From Ovis canadensis (taxonomy: Eukaryota > Chordata > Mammalia > Artiodactyla > Bovidae), in contig NC_091257.1 of assembly GCF_042477335.2 (NCBI RefSeq), positions 42,626,501 to 42,690,500 of the forward strand: DNA of 64,000 nucleotides. The letters run 5' to 3'. Below are positions 51,906 through 64,000 of the stretch, one piece after another. Under the pieces are notes generated by a model, which searched no databases, was not told the DNA's origin, and saw only the letters and a list, made by a program, of their open reading frames with translations. Numbering within the stretch: the first letter of the stretch is position 1; each line of letters starts with the position of its first letter. Position numbers and translations under genes: made by a program.

Positions 51906-52930
51906 CCCCAGTAATTTCCTCGAGCATCATGACATTAAGTTCCCCTTAACTGGTGATCCCCACACATCTATCTCTGGCCTAGGCTCTCCAATATAAATTC
52001 CAGACCCTACGTATCCTACTTCACATCATCGCTAGGATTTCTAACAGATGCCTCAGAACAGAATTTCTGATCTTCCCTCAAAAAAGCCGCCCCTCCAAAA
52101 GATACGTCCATGTCCTAACACCTGAAAGGATAAATGTGACCTCATTTGGAAAAAGGGCCTTTGCAGTTGTCGACTGAAAAACACACACACACACACACAA
52201 CCTTAAAGTGAAGAATTAAGTCTTATTCAGCAAACTTGTTGAGGACTTGAGCCTGGGAAGCCAGCTCTTCGATAGCTCTGAGAAACTGTTCTGAAGAGGT
52301 CGAGAAGCCGGGATATATAGTTTTTGGGACAACAGACAAAACAAAACCCCCAGGTAGTGGCGTATCAAAAGATTACCATTTATTAAGGAAAAATGAAACA
52401 TCTCAAGTTACTGATTTAGCCCTTTTCTTTTGCTTAGGAAGATGCAAGAGTCTGGGATCATTGAAATCACTTCCTTGATATGCACCTAAACTATCTAGGG
52501 CCAGTAGCCTGTTTTCTCCTCAACCCCTCAGCCAGCATGGTCAGGGGCAGCTCCTGACTAGGTGGCTGCAACACCCTCTGGTTACTGCTATGGCAGGTGA
52601 CATTCTTTGTCCATAAAGATCTGATCATGTTAAGAACCTCGAGATGAGCTCATCCTGGGTGAGCCATAAACCCAAGGAAAACCTTCTCCAGGTAACTTTC
52701 ACATATCATCACCCCCACTCTCATCCTGATGGGAACCATTGATCTCTGGCATTTTGTGGTGGGTAGTAGGGTAGGGAGGAAAGAAACAAGAAAAAAACAA
52801 TCACACACTAATTATTTCCATTCCTTTAGCTCTGGATTACATTTTCTACCTCTATCCCATGAAGAGCATGGTCTTTTCTTATGGAAATAATTTAAGGAAA
52901 ACAGGATAAAGATATTTCTAAGGGTACAAC
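51906..52930. other. Intergenic DNA with (AC)n microsatellite
   Basis: (AC)n run at 52176-52200. 52200-52800 reads like an old LTR or other repeat (TATTCAGCAAACTTGTTGAG) that I could not name. No gene seen. Confidence 0.45.
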
Positions 52931-52934
52931 TATG

Positions 52935-55900
52935 CCCTTCATGAACAGTATGGAAAGGCAAAAAGGCAGGACACTGAAAGAGGAACTCCCCAGGTTGGGA
53001 GGTGCCCAATATGCCGCCAGAGATCAGTGGAGAAATAACTCCAGAAAGAATGAAGGGATGGAGCCAAAGCAAAAACAACACCCAGTTGTGGATGTGACTG
53101 GTGATAGAAGCAAGGTCCGATGCTGTAAAAAGCATAGGAACCTGGAATGTTAGGTCCATGAATCAAGGCAAATTGGAAGTGGTCAAACAGGAGATGGCAA
53201 GAGTGAACATTGACATTCTAGGAATCAGCAAACTCAAATGGACTGGAATGGGTGAATTTAGCTCAGATGACCATTATATCTACTACTGCAGGCAGGAATC
53301 CCTCAGAAGAAATGGAGCAGCCATCATGGTCAACAAAAGAGTCCAAAATGCAGTACTTGGATGCAATCTCAAAAAAGACCGAATGGTCTCTATTCATTTC
53401 CAAGGCAAACCATTCAATAGCACGGTAATCCAAGTCTATGCCCCGACGAATAATGCTGAAGAAGCTGAATGGTTCTATAAAGACCTACAAGACCTCCTAG
53501 AATTAACACCCCCAAAAGATGTCCTTTTCATTATAGGGGACTGGAATGCAAAAGTAAGAAGTCAAGAAAAACATGGAGTAACAGGCAAATTTGGCTTTGG
53601 AGTACAGAATGAAGCAGGGCAAAGGCTAATATAGTTTTGCCAAGAGAATGCACTGGTCATAGCAAACTCCCTCTTCCCACAACACAAGAGAAGACTCTAC
53701 ACAAAGACATCACCAGATGGCCAACACTGAAATCAGACTGATTATATTCTTTGCTGCCAAAGATGGAGAAGCTCTATACAGTCAGCAAAAACAAGACCAG
53801 GAGTGAACTGTGGCTCAGAGCATGAACACCTTATTGCCAAATTCAGACTTAAATTGAAGAAAGTGGGGGAAACCACTGATTATACAGTGTAAGTGAGAAA
53901 TAGACTTAAGGGACTAGATCTGATAGACAGAGTGCCTGATGAACTATGGACAGAGGTTTGTGACAATGTACAGGAGACAGGGATCAAGACCATCCCCAAG
54001 AAAAAGAAATGCAAAAAAGCAAAATGGCTGTCTGAGGAGGCCTTACAAATAGCTGTGAAAAGAAGAGAAGCAAAAAGCAAAATGGCTGTCTGAGGAGGCC
54101 GTACAAATAGCTGTGAAAAGAAGAGAAGCAAAAAGCAAAGGAGAAAAGGAAAGGTATACTCATTTGAATGCAGAGTTCCAAAGAATAGCAAGAGATAAGA
54201 AAGCCTTCCTCAGCGATCAATGCAAAGAAATAGAGGAAAACAATAGAATGGGAAAGACTAGAGATCTCTTCAAGAAAATTAGAGATACCAAGGGAACATT
54301 TCATGCAAAGATGGGCTCGATAAAGGACAGAAATGGTGTGCACCTAACAGAAGCAGAAGATATTAAGAAGAGGTGGCAAGAATACACAGAAGAACTGTAC
54401 AAAAAAGATCTTCACGACCAAGATAATCACGATGGTGTGATCACTCATCTAGAGCCAGACATCCTGGAATGCAAAGTCAAGGGGGCCTTATGAAGTATCA
54501 CTACAAACAAAGCTAGCAGAGGTGATGGAATTCCAGTGAAGCTATTTCAAATCCTAAAAGATGATGCTGTGAAAGTGCTGCACTCAATATGCCAGCAAAT
54601 TTGGAAAACTCAGCAGTGGCCACAGGACTGGAAAAGGTCAGTTTTCATTCCAAGCCCGAAGAAAGGAAATGCCAAAGAATGCTCAAACTACCACACAATT
54701 GCTCTCATCTCACACGCTAGTAAAGTAATGCTCAAAATTCTCCAAGCCAGGCTTCAGGAATACACGAACCATGAACTTCCAAATGTTCAAGTTGGTTTTA
54801 GAAAAGGCAGAGGAACCAGAGATCAAATTGCCAACATTCACTGCATGATTGAAAAATCAAGAGAATTCCAGAAAAACATCTATTTCTGCTTGATCGACTA
54901 TGCCAAAGCCTTTGACTATGTGGACAATAAACTGTGGAAAATTCTGAAAGATATGTTAATACCAGACCACCTGACCTGCCTCTTGAGAAACCTGTTGCAG
55001 GTCAGGAAGCAACAGTTCGAACTGGACATGAAACAATAGACTGGTCCCAAATAGGAAAAACGGGTATATCAAGGTTGTATATTGTCACCCTGCTTATTTA
55101 ACTTACATGCAGAGTACATCATGAGAAACGCTGGGCTGGATGAAGCACAAGCTGGAATCAAGATTGCTGGGAGAAATATTAGTAACCTCAGATAAGCAGA
55201 TGACACCACCATTATGGCAGTAAGTGAAGAACTAAAGAGCCTCTTGATGAAACTGAAAGAGGAGAGTGGAAAAGTTGGCTTAAAGTTCAACATTCATGAA
55301 AACTAAGATCATGGCATCCGGTCCCATCACTTCATGGCAAATAGATGGGGAAACAGTGGCTGACTTTATTTTTGGCGGAGCTCCAAAATCACTGATGTGA
55401 TTGCATCCATGAAACTAAAAGATGCTTACTCCTTGGAAGGACAGTTATGACCAACCTAGACAGCATATTAAAAAGCAGAGACATTATTTTGCCAACAAAG
55501 GTCTAGTCAAAGCTATGGTTTTTCCAGTAGTCATGTATGGATGTGAGAGTTGGACTATAAAGAAAGCTGAGCGCCGAAGAATTGATGCTTTAAAACTGTA
55601 GTGTTGGAGGAGACTCGAGAGTCCCTTGGACTGCAAGGAGATCCAACCAGTCCATCCTAAAGGAGATCAGTCCTGGGTATTCATTGGAAGGACTGATGTT
55701 GCAGCTGAAACTCCAATACTTTGGCCACCTGATTGCGAAGAGCCGATGCATTGGAATAAGACCCTGATGCTGGGAAAGATTGAGGGCAGGAGGAAAAGGA
55801 GACAACAGAGGATGAGACGGTTGGGTGGCATCACCAACTCAATGGACGTGAATTTGGGTAGGCTCCAGGAGTTGGTGGACAGAGAAGCCTGGCATGCTGC

Positions 55901-55945
55901 AGTTCATGGCATCACAGTCAGACACGACTGAGCGACTGAACTGAA
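52935..55945 (+). mobile_element. BovB LINE, sense, nearly full length
   Basis: About 3.0 kb, the longest BovB here. The APE-type endonuclease reads from TWNVRSMNQGKLEV (53140) through FIIGDWNAKVRS (53525) to a stop at 53632. RT blocks follow: KKGNAKECSNY, FRKGRGTRDQIANIH (54800) and LIDYAKAFDYVD (54890). The YADD tyrosine codon is now TAA (55193-55195), so RT is dead. 3' end GACTGAGCGACTGAACTGAA. Contains a 58-bp tandem duplication at 54019-54134. A possible target copy (ACAACTAT / ACAAGTAT) is weak. Confidence 0.92.
54019..54134 (+). repeat. 58-bp tandem duplication inside BovB
   Basis: GCAAAATGGCTGTCTGAGGA recurs at 54019 and 54077, giving two 58-base units with one visible difference (CCTTAC versus CCGTAC). 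58 is not a multiple of 3, so it shifts the frame. Confidence 0.92.
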
Positions 55946-56578
55946 ACGGCACAAGTATAATTAAGCTGTGTGTTGTCGTTAGAAGACAAACTTCCTATAA
56001 ATTCATTCCAGACAGAGATTTGGGCTTTATTTTCTGGAGGCCCATTTCTGAAGTCAGCCATAATTATAACCAGTTGAAGAACTGAGACAACGTGTGGTGT
56101 AGTTTTTTAATCTTTTAGTAGGAACTAGAAACTAAAATATATATGTATGTATGTACAAACTTGGCAGATGAGTGGATAAAATTATCACTTGTGGAATTGT
56201 TTGGATTGAAAACTGTCAAGAGGACTAGGGTAAATTATCAGCCACGAAATGAAGATAAATCAACCAACACAACTTCACACACTTCTTGGGTACTGAATTT
56301 GCCCAGGGCTGTCTCCATCTACAGGGAAAAATAGAGAGGGATGCAGGAACCATTCATATTAGCAGAGGGTTCAAAGAGAAAGATAGTGAGTACCTGTCCT
56401 TGCTTAAGGATCTGCATGAGGCACTTCTCCTTGAGAAGTGCAGACAGAGGGCACAGGGGATGGGGAGAGAAGCTGGTAGGTCAGAAGGAAACACCATAAA
56501 CCAGAGGAGGGAAAGATCCTTAGAAGATACAGCAAATCCAGATTTTTTGTTTTATGATTCAAGGAGTTGGGGATTGGC
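55946..56578. other. Non-repetitive intergenic DNA
   Basis: About 0.6 kb. Nothing recognised beyond AT-rich stretches such as TATATATGTATGTATGTAC at 56138. Confidence 0.5.
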
Positions 56579-56726
56579 GTGCATGCGTGCTCAGTCATGT
56601 CCAACTCTTTGTCCATGGCATTCTCCAGGCAAGAATCCTGGAGTGGGTTGTGACAGCCTACTCCATAGGGTCTTCCCAACCCAGGGTGCAGGCAGATTCT
56701 TCACCAGTGAGCCACCTGAGAAGCCA
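56579..56726 (-). mobile_element. Bov-tA SINE, antisense, internally deleted
   Basis: GTGCTCAGTCATGTCCAACTC ... AGATTCTTCACCAGTGAGCCACC. Missing part of the tail and of the head. Confidence 0.88.
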
Positions 56727-57213
56727 CTCGGGGGTTGGATATTTCCAAAATATTTGTTTCCAAGAATACTGCTCACAATCTACTGGCTTATCCTTGCACC
56801 GTAGAAAGGCAAGGCCACATAAGCAATTTCTTGTTAATTTACTGAAAAAGTACTGTGTTTGAGCTAACACTTGCCTGGAACAGGAGTGAGCTCTAGCAGA
56901 CTGCCCTGGAGGGCTCTGTACATAGCTACAATACTTGAAAAATCCCCCAATCTGATTAGCTTGGGCATGGAAGAACAGAGGGTTTTCAACATTTTAAGGA
57001 TTAGTGTTCTACAGAACTGAAGTGAGTGAACTGGACGATTAGAAATAACTTCAATATTTCTGTTTCAAGGTCCGAGTATCCTGCAGCCATACAATGGGAT
57101 ACAACATCAGGGCTAATGTGAATGGTGATATTTCTATTATTAAATATGACAGGAAATTAGGTCCAGGGTATATAAAGTGAGAAAAAAACAAGTTGCACAA
57201 TATATCTGCTGGT
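56727..57213. other. Non-repetitive intergenic DNA
   Basis: About 0.5 kb with no gene or repeat recognised. Confidence 0.5.
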
Positions 57214-57487
57214 GCTGCTGCTGCTAAGTCGCTTCAGTCCTGTCCGACTCTGTGCAACCCCATAGACAGCAGCCCACCAGGCTCCCCCATCCCCAGGATT
57301 CTCCAGGCAAGAACACTGGAGTGGGGTGCCATTTCCTTCTCCAATGCATGAAAGTGAAAAGTCAAAGTGAAATCGCTCAGTTATGTCTGACTCTTAGCAA
57401 CCCCATGGACTGCAGCCTACCAGGCTCCTCCATCCATGGGATTTTTTCCAGGCAAGAGTACTGGAGTGGGGTGCCATTGCCTTCTCC
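57214..57487 (-). mobile_element. Bov-A2 SINE, antisense, full length
   Basis: CTGGTGCTGCTGCTGCTAAGTCGC start, two antisense units, ending GCCATTGCCTTCTCC. Confidence 0.94.
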
Positions 57488-58420
57488 ACAACAAAATATA
57501 TATCAAATTTTAAACAGCTCCATTACCCGTTTGGTATTTCTCTTAGTTTTATTTACCTCCATTATTTCATACTCTGGAAGTTCTTTTCCATTTCTTCCCA
57601 CGAAGATTTAATGGGCTAATTACATGCAGTCCTCCCAAGCAGACTCCCTCTAAAAGCAATAGGACTAAAAAGACCATCAGAACCCACTGAAAACATCAAC
57701 TGCATATTCAGAATTGGACATCAAATATTTAAGGACCCTGAAACACAGGAACTCGACTCACCCAGCGTTTGCTAACCCACAGCAGGTGGCAGAATTTCAT
57801 TCAGTCAATTCTTGAATGTGTCCGGAAACCTATGAACTCCCCATTTTACCAATTATTTCATTGAAGGCCTGCAAATCCACCCACTCCCATTCTTTCCACA
57901 CAGACCAGAGGCAAAATGGCATTTCCATGTTCCACCTTTAAGACTAAGGCTCTGTGGGTTTTACTGGAGGACCCTGGCATGTGTGGCCCAGCCAAACAGG
58001 GTGCTCATCTAAGGATTCCCTTAGTCCCACACCCCCAAAATTTTGTTGTTGGCCTGGGTTGGAGCCCAATAATTTGACTCTGACAAGCATCCCCAGGTGA
58101 TTCTAATGCCTGTGTGACCTGGACCCACTCTCTAAGAAACACTCCTGTAAAGCCTAGTTATTCCTCCTCAGTTACATGGACCTCTAAATACCCAGCATTT
58201 CCTCTTTATAAAACATGAATCTTCATGATCATTTCCTCAGAGCATCATTCAATTAGCTCACTTTCTCGACAAATCTGCCACCAAGGAAACCATCAGCATT
58301 CAAGACACGATCAACTCTGAAAGTAGTTCCGATTTAGCCATCACACCGAACCTTAAAGGGGGAAAAAAAAAAAAGAAAGCTCAACAGTATGTTCATCTCA
58401 CTCAGAGGTTTCCAACACAT
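57488..58420. other. Intergenic DNA between PHYH and SEPHS1
   Basis: About 0.9 kb of non-repetitive sequence. No exon-like open frames were recognised. An A-run sits at 58361-58374. Confidence 0.5.
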
Positions 58421-60067
58421 TTTATTTTGCTGACCACCAGTTTGCAGCTTCTGAGGACCGACACGGTTATCAGTCCCTACCCAATGTCCAGTTAGTTTCA
58501 GTTCTGCTGCAGCCCCTTGGTCCTACACACTGAAGTTAATGGCTTGAGTTCCAGTAACATGTGCCAAGAGGCTGCGCTTTGGCTCCTGAAGGAGGGCGAG
58601 TCCAAGGTAGAGCCTCTTCCAGGGCTTTGCTTCCGCGTGGTGGTTTCCTTTGGCAAGAAGTTGAGCCATTCTCGACTTTGGTGCCTGTAGGCAGGAAGCA
58701 CTCAGAAGTGGGCGGTGGGACATGCGGGGACAGTGTGACATGTGAGGAGAGGAGCCTCTCCTACTGGTTCAGTAGGTGAAAATAAAAGGAAGCCTCTGTT
58801 TTTAAGGAACACGGATAAACACCTTTTTAGATCACCTATTTGTTCTAGAACTACAAAATTTAATTCAAGAAAATATAGGTCCCGTGAAAGACTTGAAAGT
58901 TTTATAAAACTAAAATCTAATTTTCCCCCAATAAATTGTATTTTAGCCAAAACCCTCTTGATGCTTCTAAAATAATACTAAACGGGGCATCTGATTATAC
59001 AAGAGCAATAAAAAAAATTAAATATTTATTTGAATAACAAGTCGAAGTTCGAGCTGCATGGTTGGCCAATGCAGGTTTCCACATAGATCACAGGAAGCGT
59101 GCACGGAGAAGTACTGGCACAAAGGACAAAATAATGCTAAGAATCAGGCTAAACAGCTGGATTTTAAGGAAACAAAAGGTCTGAAATCACTATACAAAAT
59201 ATAAAATGTATTAAACACGACTATCCACAGAACAGTCTTTATTATTGATTATATTTAAAAATTATTTGTGTAGTTAATTATATGCTGACTTGTAAATGAG
59301 TATTATACATGAACCCCCTTTCAGAGGCAATTCCTTGCTGTGCTATTGAACATCTAATTACATTGCAAAAAGTGTCCTTTTTTGCTATCAATAAAGAAAA
59401 CAGTTAATGATACTACTGCAAGTATTAGGAAGGCTACAAAAAAAAAGAAAAAAAGAACATTTCTTTTTTGTCTTCAAAGTGCTTTCCATGCAGTTAAGCA
59501 CTTGCCTGGTTTAGCTGAATGCACCCTTGGGTCAAAGAGATGCTCCTGAATTAGAAGACTAGGATTCATGCAACCCTCTTGCTACCGGGACACCACTGTG
59601 TCACTCCCTCACCAATCCTGTCTTTCCAGAATACCACCAGAATACCATTCCAGACACTTCAAAAAGGATCAGGAGGATAACGATAAATATACATAAAATG
59701 AAAAAACACAAACTGCTATGACACTACGACAGGCAATGTCTGTGCTACGTGAAAGCACCTTTAAAAAGAGCCTACTCGGCAAGAGATAAGTGTCTAAAGA
59801 TTCAAAATGAATCAACAGTATTGGATAACAATATAATTCTCAACTCAGAAGCTGCCTCAAGATTAGGTGCATCTTCAGTTAATGTAACGGGAAAAAAAGG
59901 CAATGGATTTTATTTGATTAATTGCATCCACTCACAAATCGACCTAAGGTCACCAGATGTGTAGACACAATGAGATTTTTCGTTGTTGTTTATAGTCTTT
60001 AATTGAAATGATGATAAAGGAAATAGAGCTATTTAAAAACAAAACCACACAGCTGCCTTGGCCTAGA
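58421..60067 (-). other. SEPHS1: SEPHS1 3' UTR (end uncertain)
   Basis: Mostly repeat-free sequence downstream of the stop codon. Two good AATAAA signals read on the minus strand at 59030-59025, followed by a T-rich downstream tract, and at 58426-58421. The UTR is therefore about 1.0 or 1.6 kb. Which is used cannot be decided here. Confidence 0.5.
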
Positions 60068-60282
60068 TTACGAGGTGGCACCAGGTGTGGGGTTCACATT
60101 CTGGGTGGCCACCTGTGGTGCGACCTCAATGATCCGGGGCTTGTCTATGATCCTGGCTGTGCGGTTACCCTTCTCCACGATCCCAATAATCCATGCTTGG
60201 TGGCCTTCACCATACTTGGGGGACTTGATCTCTGCACAGAATCGAGCTGCTTGCTCACGTGGTAGACAGATCAGGAGGCCGC
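60068..60282 (-). CDS. SEPHS1: SEPHS1 terminal coding exon
   Basis: Encodes the last 70 residues, [14 protein letters not shown] through PTPGATS, and TAA at 60070-60068. Acceptor TTTTGCCAG. Every residue read matches the mammalian SEPHS1 C-terminus as I know it. Confidence 0.97.
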
Positions 60283-62004
60283 CTGGCAAAAGGGAAAGGG
60301 AGAAAAAAGGAGCACGGTTAGCGGTGATGCTGCTGTCTCCCCAGAACAGATCTGCACTGCCTGCGTCTACTCCACAGACTGCGCGGTGGAGTCGCTAAGT
60401 GAGTCCTTGCTCAACTTCTACTATATTTCAAGACACACACAACAACAAACTTTTAAGTCATGAAAACACCCTCCTTATGAATCATCTGATGCTGTGTAGG
60501 AGTGAAGCGTCTGAGACGCAGTAACGTATGTGGTGCCAATCTTTCCCAGGCAACACTTGAAAGGATTAACAAAAGAGAATTTTTCATTTTCAATCTGATT
60601 CTCTACATGGAGTCCTCAATTTACCAAAAAAGGCTTTTCATGTTTTTTTTTTTTTTTTTAATTTAATTTAAAAACTAAGGCCAAAGAAGTGTGTGTGCCT
60701 CAAAGTATCTAGGTTCTGTCCCTGGCTCTGTCATTAACTTCAAAATAGAAAAATACAAAATATGCGAAAATAAATCTTCACTGGTACCCGAGTAGCTAAG
60801 CCAAAATAATTTCATGTATTTGTAAGTAGAAGAAACCCAATCGGGGAAAAAATATATATGACCTTTTACAAAAAATGAGAAACTTCTCATTTTTTAATAG
60901 AGACAGACTGCGTTAGTTGGGAATATTCATTAGTTTATTCACTCTGATTCCACGCCTGCCAGGCAGCAGGTACTGTTCTACCAACAGTTCAGCTACCCTC
61001 TTGTAGCACACTTCGAAGAAGTGGATTTCATAATTCTGAGGTCAGGAAGTGGCAGGGTCCTCTCTATGGCTGAGAGGCCCACCTGAAACGAACCCCCCAT
61101 CCCCACCCCCAGGGCGGGTGCATGGGTGGGGTTTCGTGGTCTTAGCTTCTAGGGGTCAGAATTTCTTATGACCTGGCCCACCTTAGACTGACTACCTCGG
61201 GGTTTAGTCCAGGCATGGGTACTTTACTTCATTCCCAGATGTTTCAACTCTTTTACCAGGACAGGGAAACAGTTCCTGAGTTATAGAGGGAGTATAACAG
61301 AAGTAAGAGAGACTAGGGGGAGGAAGGGGGGTGGGGTGGGGGATGGAACTGAAAGGATGAAACAGAGTCCAGGTAAAGGAAAAAAAAAAAAGGGACAAAC
61401 AGAAAAATGGTAATTTGGAGATATCATATACTATTTCATTCTTAAAACACTAATTTTAGACTTTTGCAAGGAAAAAATACAGCCTCGTCAATGTAACCTA
61501 TGGATACACTGGCTATTTCTTGAGTTTCCAATGGAAACTAGGTGATGACCTATTTTCCCCATATCCTCCCTTCTTCCCATCCCATCACCAAACAACACTG
61601 GACTGAAAACAGTGCTACTCATCACAGGAAGGATGGCATGAGACACCGTGGCAGATGACAGCAGGCTGAGATGCTCCCAGCCAAGACCTCACACCCTAGG
61701 GCCCTGCTCCTGGACCTGGCTTCCTCCTCCTCAGGGAGGTCCCACTGGCCTCACTAGCGTTAACCCCTGACCCGGGCCAGGGCCCTGGTACCTGATGTCT
61801 CTGGGCAGGTCCCGTGCATGAGCCCAAACATGTTTCCGCAGGCCTTGCTCACAGCTGCCATCTTGGCCAGGACGGGAAGGTTGTGAATCACAAAGGATAC
61901 CTCATTCCTCTGCTGTTTGGCCAGGTTCTGTGCGTGGCCCAGAATCCCGAAGCCCGTGATATCAGTAGCTGCATGGGCGTTGAACGTGTGCATGAGTCCT
62001 GCCG
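60068..62004 (-). CDS. SEPHS1: Selenophosphate synthetase 1, last two coding exons (gene continues beyond the window)
   Basis: C-terminal part of SEPHS1, the PurM/AIRS-fold paralogue of selenophosphate synthetase (non-selenocysteine type, essential in mammals but not thought to make selenophosphate from selenide). Two exons read on the minus strand: 62004-61792, starting [19 protein letters not shown], and 60282-60068, ending [10 protein letters not shown] and TAA. Joined in frame (G|GC across the intron) they match the last ~142 residues of the 392-residue mammalian protein, the C-terminal half of the AIRS_C domain. Upstream exons, including the Thr that replaces Cys/Sec at the active site, lie outside the right edge. 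No disruptions seen. It is transcribed in the same direction as PHYH and lies upstream of it. Confidence 0.96.
61792..62004 (-). CDS. SEPHS1: SEPHS1 penultimate coding exon
   Basis: About 70 codons of the AIRS C-terminal domain, including [16 protein letters not shown] and the end [11 protein letters not shown]. Donor GTACCA at 61791. The acceptor is taken at TCTGGCAG before 62004. A second in-frame AG six bases further in (exon start 61998) is equally compatible with phase. Confidence 0.93.
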
Positions 62005-64000
62005 CTGCCAGAGGACAGAGAAGCCTTTGTCATCTGGTGTCGTGAACAGAGACTCCTAGAAAACACTCCTCCTCAACTCAAAATTTTACAGATGCTTTAG
62101 TCTCAAACATACTCTCCTAAAATAAGAACAAGACCTTTTAAGACTGTCTGATCTAAATTCAAGGTACATTCCTGATAACTGAAAGGTTAATCTTTTATTT
62201 TTTAATTAAAAAAATTAGCACATTTTATTTTTTAGAAGTCTTAGGTTTACAGAAAATTTAGCAGTTGCCATACTGTCCCTGCCCCCACCCATCTCTCCGA
62301 CAGTAATAGCCGGCATCAGTGTGCTACCTTGACAGGTCAGTATTCATATATTACTGTTAACTCCAGTTCACAGTTTACACTGGAGTTCACTCTTGATGTC
62401 TATGCGTGCGGCAGATGTATGAGCTCATGTATCCAGTCATTAGAGTATCATACACAGTGTTTTCACTTCCCTGAAAATCCCAAGTTCCACTTTTTCACCC
62501 ATTCCTCCAACCCCTGATCTTTCAACTTTCTCCATCATTTTGCCTTTTCCACAAGGTCAGAGCTGGAATTATACAGTATTTGATCTTTTTGGATTGATAT
62601 CTTTCTCTCAGTAATGTGTTCTTAAGGCTCCTCCATGTCGTGATAGCTCACTTCTCTTCAGCACTGAGTAATACTCCACTGTTTAGATGGACCACAGTTT
62701 ATTTATATATTTACCAACTACTGAAGGACTTTAATAAATATTAATTTATATAAATATAAATTTATATACTTACCAACTACTTCCAAGTTTTGGCAATTTT
62801 GAATAAACCTACGACAAACATCCATGTGCAGGTTTTTGGGTGGGTGGATAGAAGCTTTCAATTCATTTGAGCAAACACCAAGGCACACAATTGCTAGATC
62901 ATATTAGCAGATTTAGTTTTGTATGAAACTGCCAAACTATCTTCCAAAGCAGCTGCACCACTTTGCATTCCCATCAGCAACGGGCTGCTCCACACCCTCA
63001 CTAGCATTTGGTATTGACTATAGCTGTTCTAGCAGCTGTGCAGTTCCCTAATGACACATGACGTGGAGCATCTTTTCATATAATTATTTGCCATCAGTAT
63101 ATCTTCTTTGGTGAGGTTTCTGTTCAGCTCTCCCCCCGACCCCCGTTTTTTAATTGGATTTTCTTATTGTTGGGTCTCAAGAGTTCGTTGCAAATTCTGG
63201 ATACCAGTCCTCTGTCACATGTGTTTTGTAAAGATTTTCTTCCAGTCTGTGGCTTGTCTTTTCATCCCCAGTCTCTTCTATAGAGAAGTTTTTTTATATT
63301 AATTAAATCCAACTTGTCCATTTTTTATTTTATGGATTTGTGCTTCTGGTGTTATCTCAGTAGCTATTATCAAACCCAAGATCACCCAAGTTTTCTCCTA
63401 TGTCATCTTCTAGGAGTTTAGCAGGTTTGCATTTAGGTCTACAATCCATTTTTAGTTTATTTTTATGATGGGTTTAATACCTGTGTCCAGATTCTTTTAC
63501 CTATGGATGTCTAATTTTTCAAGAACCATTTGTTTAAAAGATTTATCCTTTGCTCCTTTGTCAAAAATCAGTTCAACTATACTTATGTGGGCCCATTTCT
63601 CAGCTTTCTATTCTATTCCATTGATCTCTTTTTAACCAACAACACACTATCTTGATGTCTGCAGTTTTATATGAAGTCTTGAAGTCAGGAGGTATCAGTT
63701 CTCCAAAACCTCAACACTGTGTTCGCTGTTCTGGGTCCATTGCTTTTCCATATAAACTTCAGAATCAGTTTGCTGATACTCACAAAATAACTTGCTAGAA
63801 CTGCAATTGAGATTGCATTATACCTACAGCTGGGAAGAACTGACATCTTGACAATACTGAGTTCTATCCATGTGCATGGAATACCTCCATTTATTTACAT
63901 CTTTAATTTGTTTCATCAGTTCTATAGTTTTCCTCATACAGAACTTGGACATGTTTTTAGAGTCACACCTATGTATTTCATTTTGGGGATGAGGGGAGTA
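62005..64000 (-). other. SEPHS1: SEPHS1 intron, mostly an old antisense L1
   Basis: Intronic sequence upstream of the penultimate exon. From about 62205 to the window end it aligns by eye with an ancient mammalian L1 in antisense orientation (3' ORF2/RT-region landmarks such as the antisense of the conserved 'timed priming' region and poly-T interruptions). It is heavily mutated and has no coding potential. No SEPHS1 exon was seen in it. Confidence 0.75.

Noticed and set aside
53101-53634. Long endonuclease-like frame as a cellular gene
   Set aside because: It is the BovB ORF with flanking BovB 5' and 3' sequence and disabling stops.

Overview
This is a nuclear genomic window from a ruminant of the family Bovidae. 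The evidence is the dense load of bovid retroposons: BovB/RTE LINEs, Bov-tA and Bov-A2 SINEs, CHR-type SINEs and a bovine-type L1. They surround two ordinary mammalian genes that lie in the same order as on human 10p13. Cattle, sheep and goat cannot be separated from the sequence alone.

Genes. Both genes are on the minus strand. PHYH (phytanoyl-CoA 2-hydroxylase, peroxisomal alpha-oxidation) is complete. All nine coding exons were located between 46931 (ATG) and 30426 (stop). They join in frame into 337 residues and keep the N-terminal PTS2 signal, the iron ligands His175/Asp177/His264 and the 2-oxoglutarate contacts. Its promoter lies in a CpG island at about 46.4-47.1 kb. SEPHS1 (selenophosphate synthetase 1) is represented by its last two coding exons (62004-61792 and 60282-60068) and its 3' UTR. 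The rest of the gene lies beyond the right edge.

Layout. 1-8.5 kb: a decayed L1 with a tandem-monomer 5' UTR, interrupted by a SINE and by a twin-primed BovB. 8.5-10.5 kb: a segment paralogous to PHYH introns and to the flank of the PHYH promoter. 10.5-30.2 kb: repeat-rich DNA with BovB copies, SINEs, two antisense LTRs nested in an old L1 and a sense LTR; no gene seen. 30.2-47.1 kb: PHYH. 47.1-58.4 kb: SINEs, two BovB copies, an inverted duplication and unclassified DNA. 58.4-64.0 kb: the SEPHS1 3' part, with an old antisense L1 in its intron.

Worth a second look: a short interstitial telomeric repeat inserted inside a SINE about 0.4 kb upstream of the PHYH start; two BovB insertions with clear 5'-inversion (twin-priming) structure, target-site duplications and microhomology; a local family of paralogous segments that share PHYH intron sequence; and an inverted duplication with a shared SINE. 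I found no evidence of an undescribed gene system. The novelty here is in repeat and rearrangement structure.
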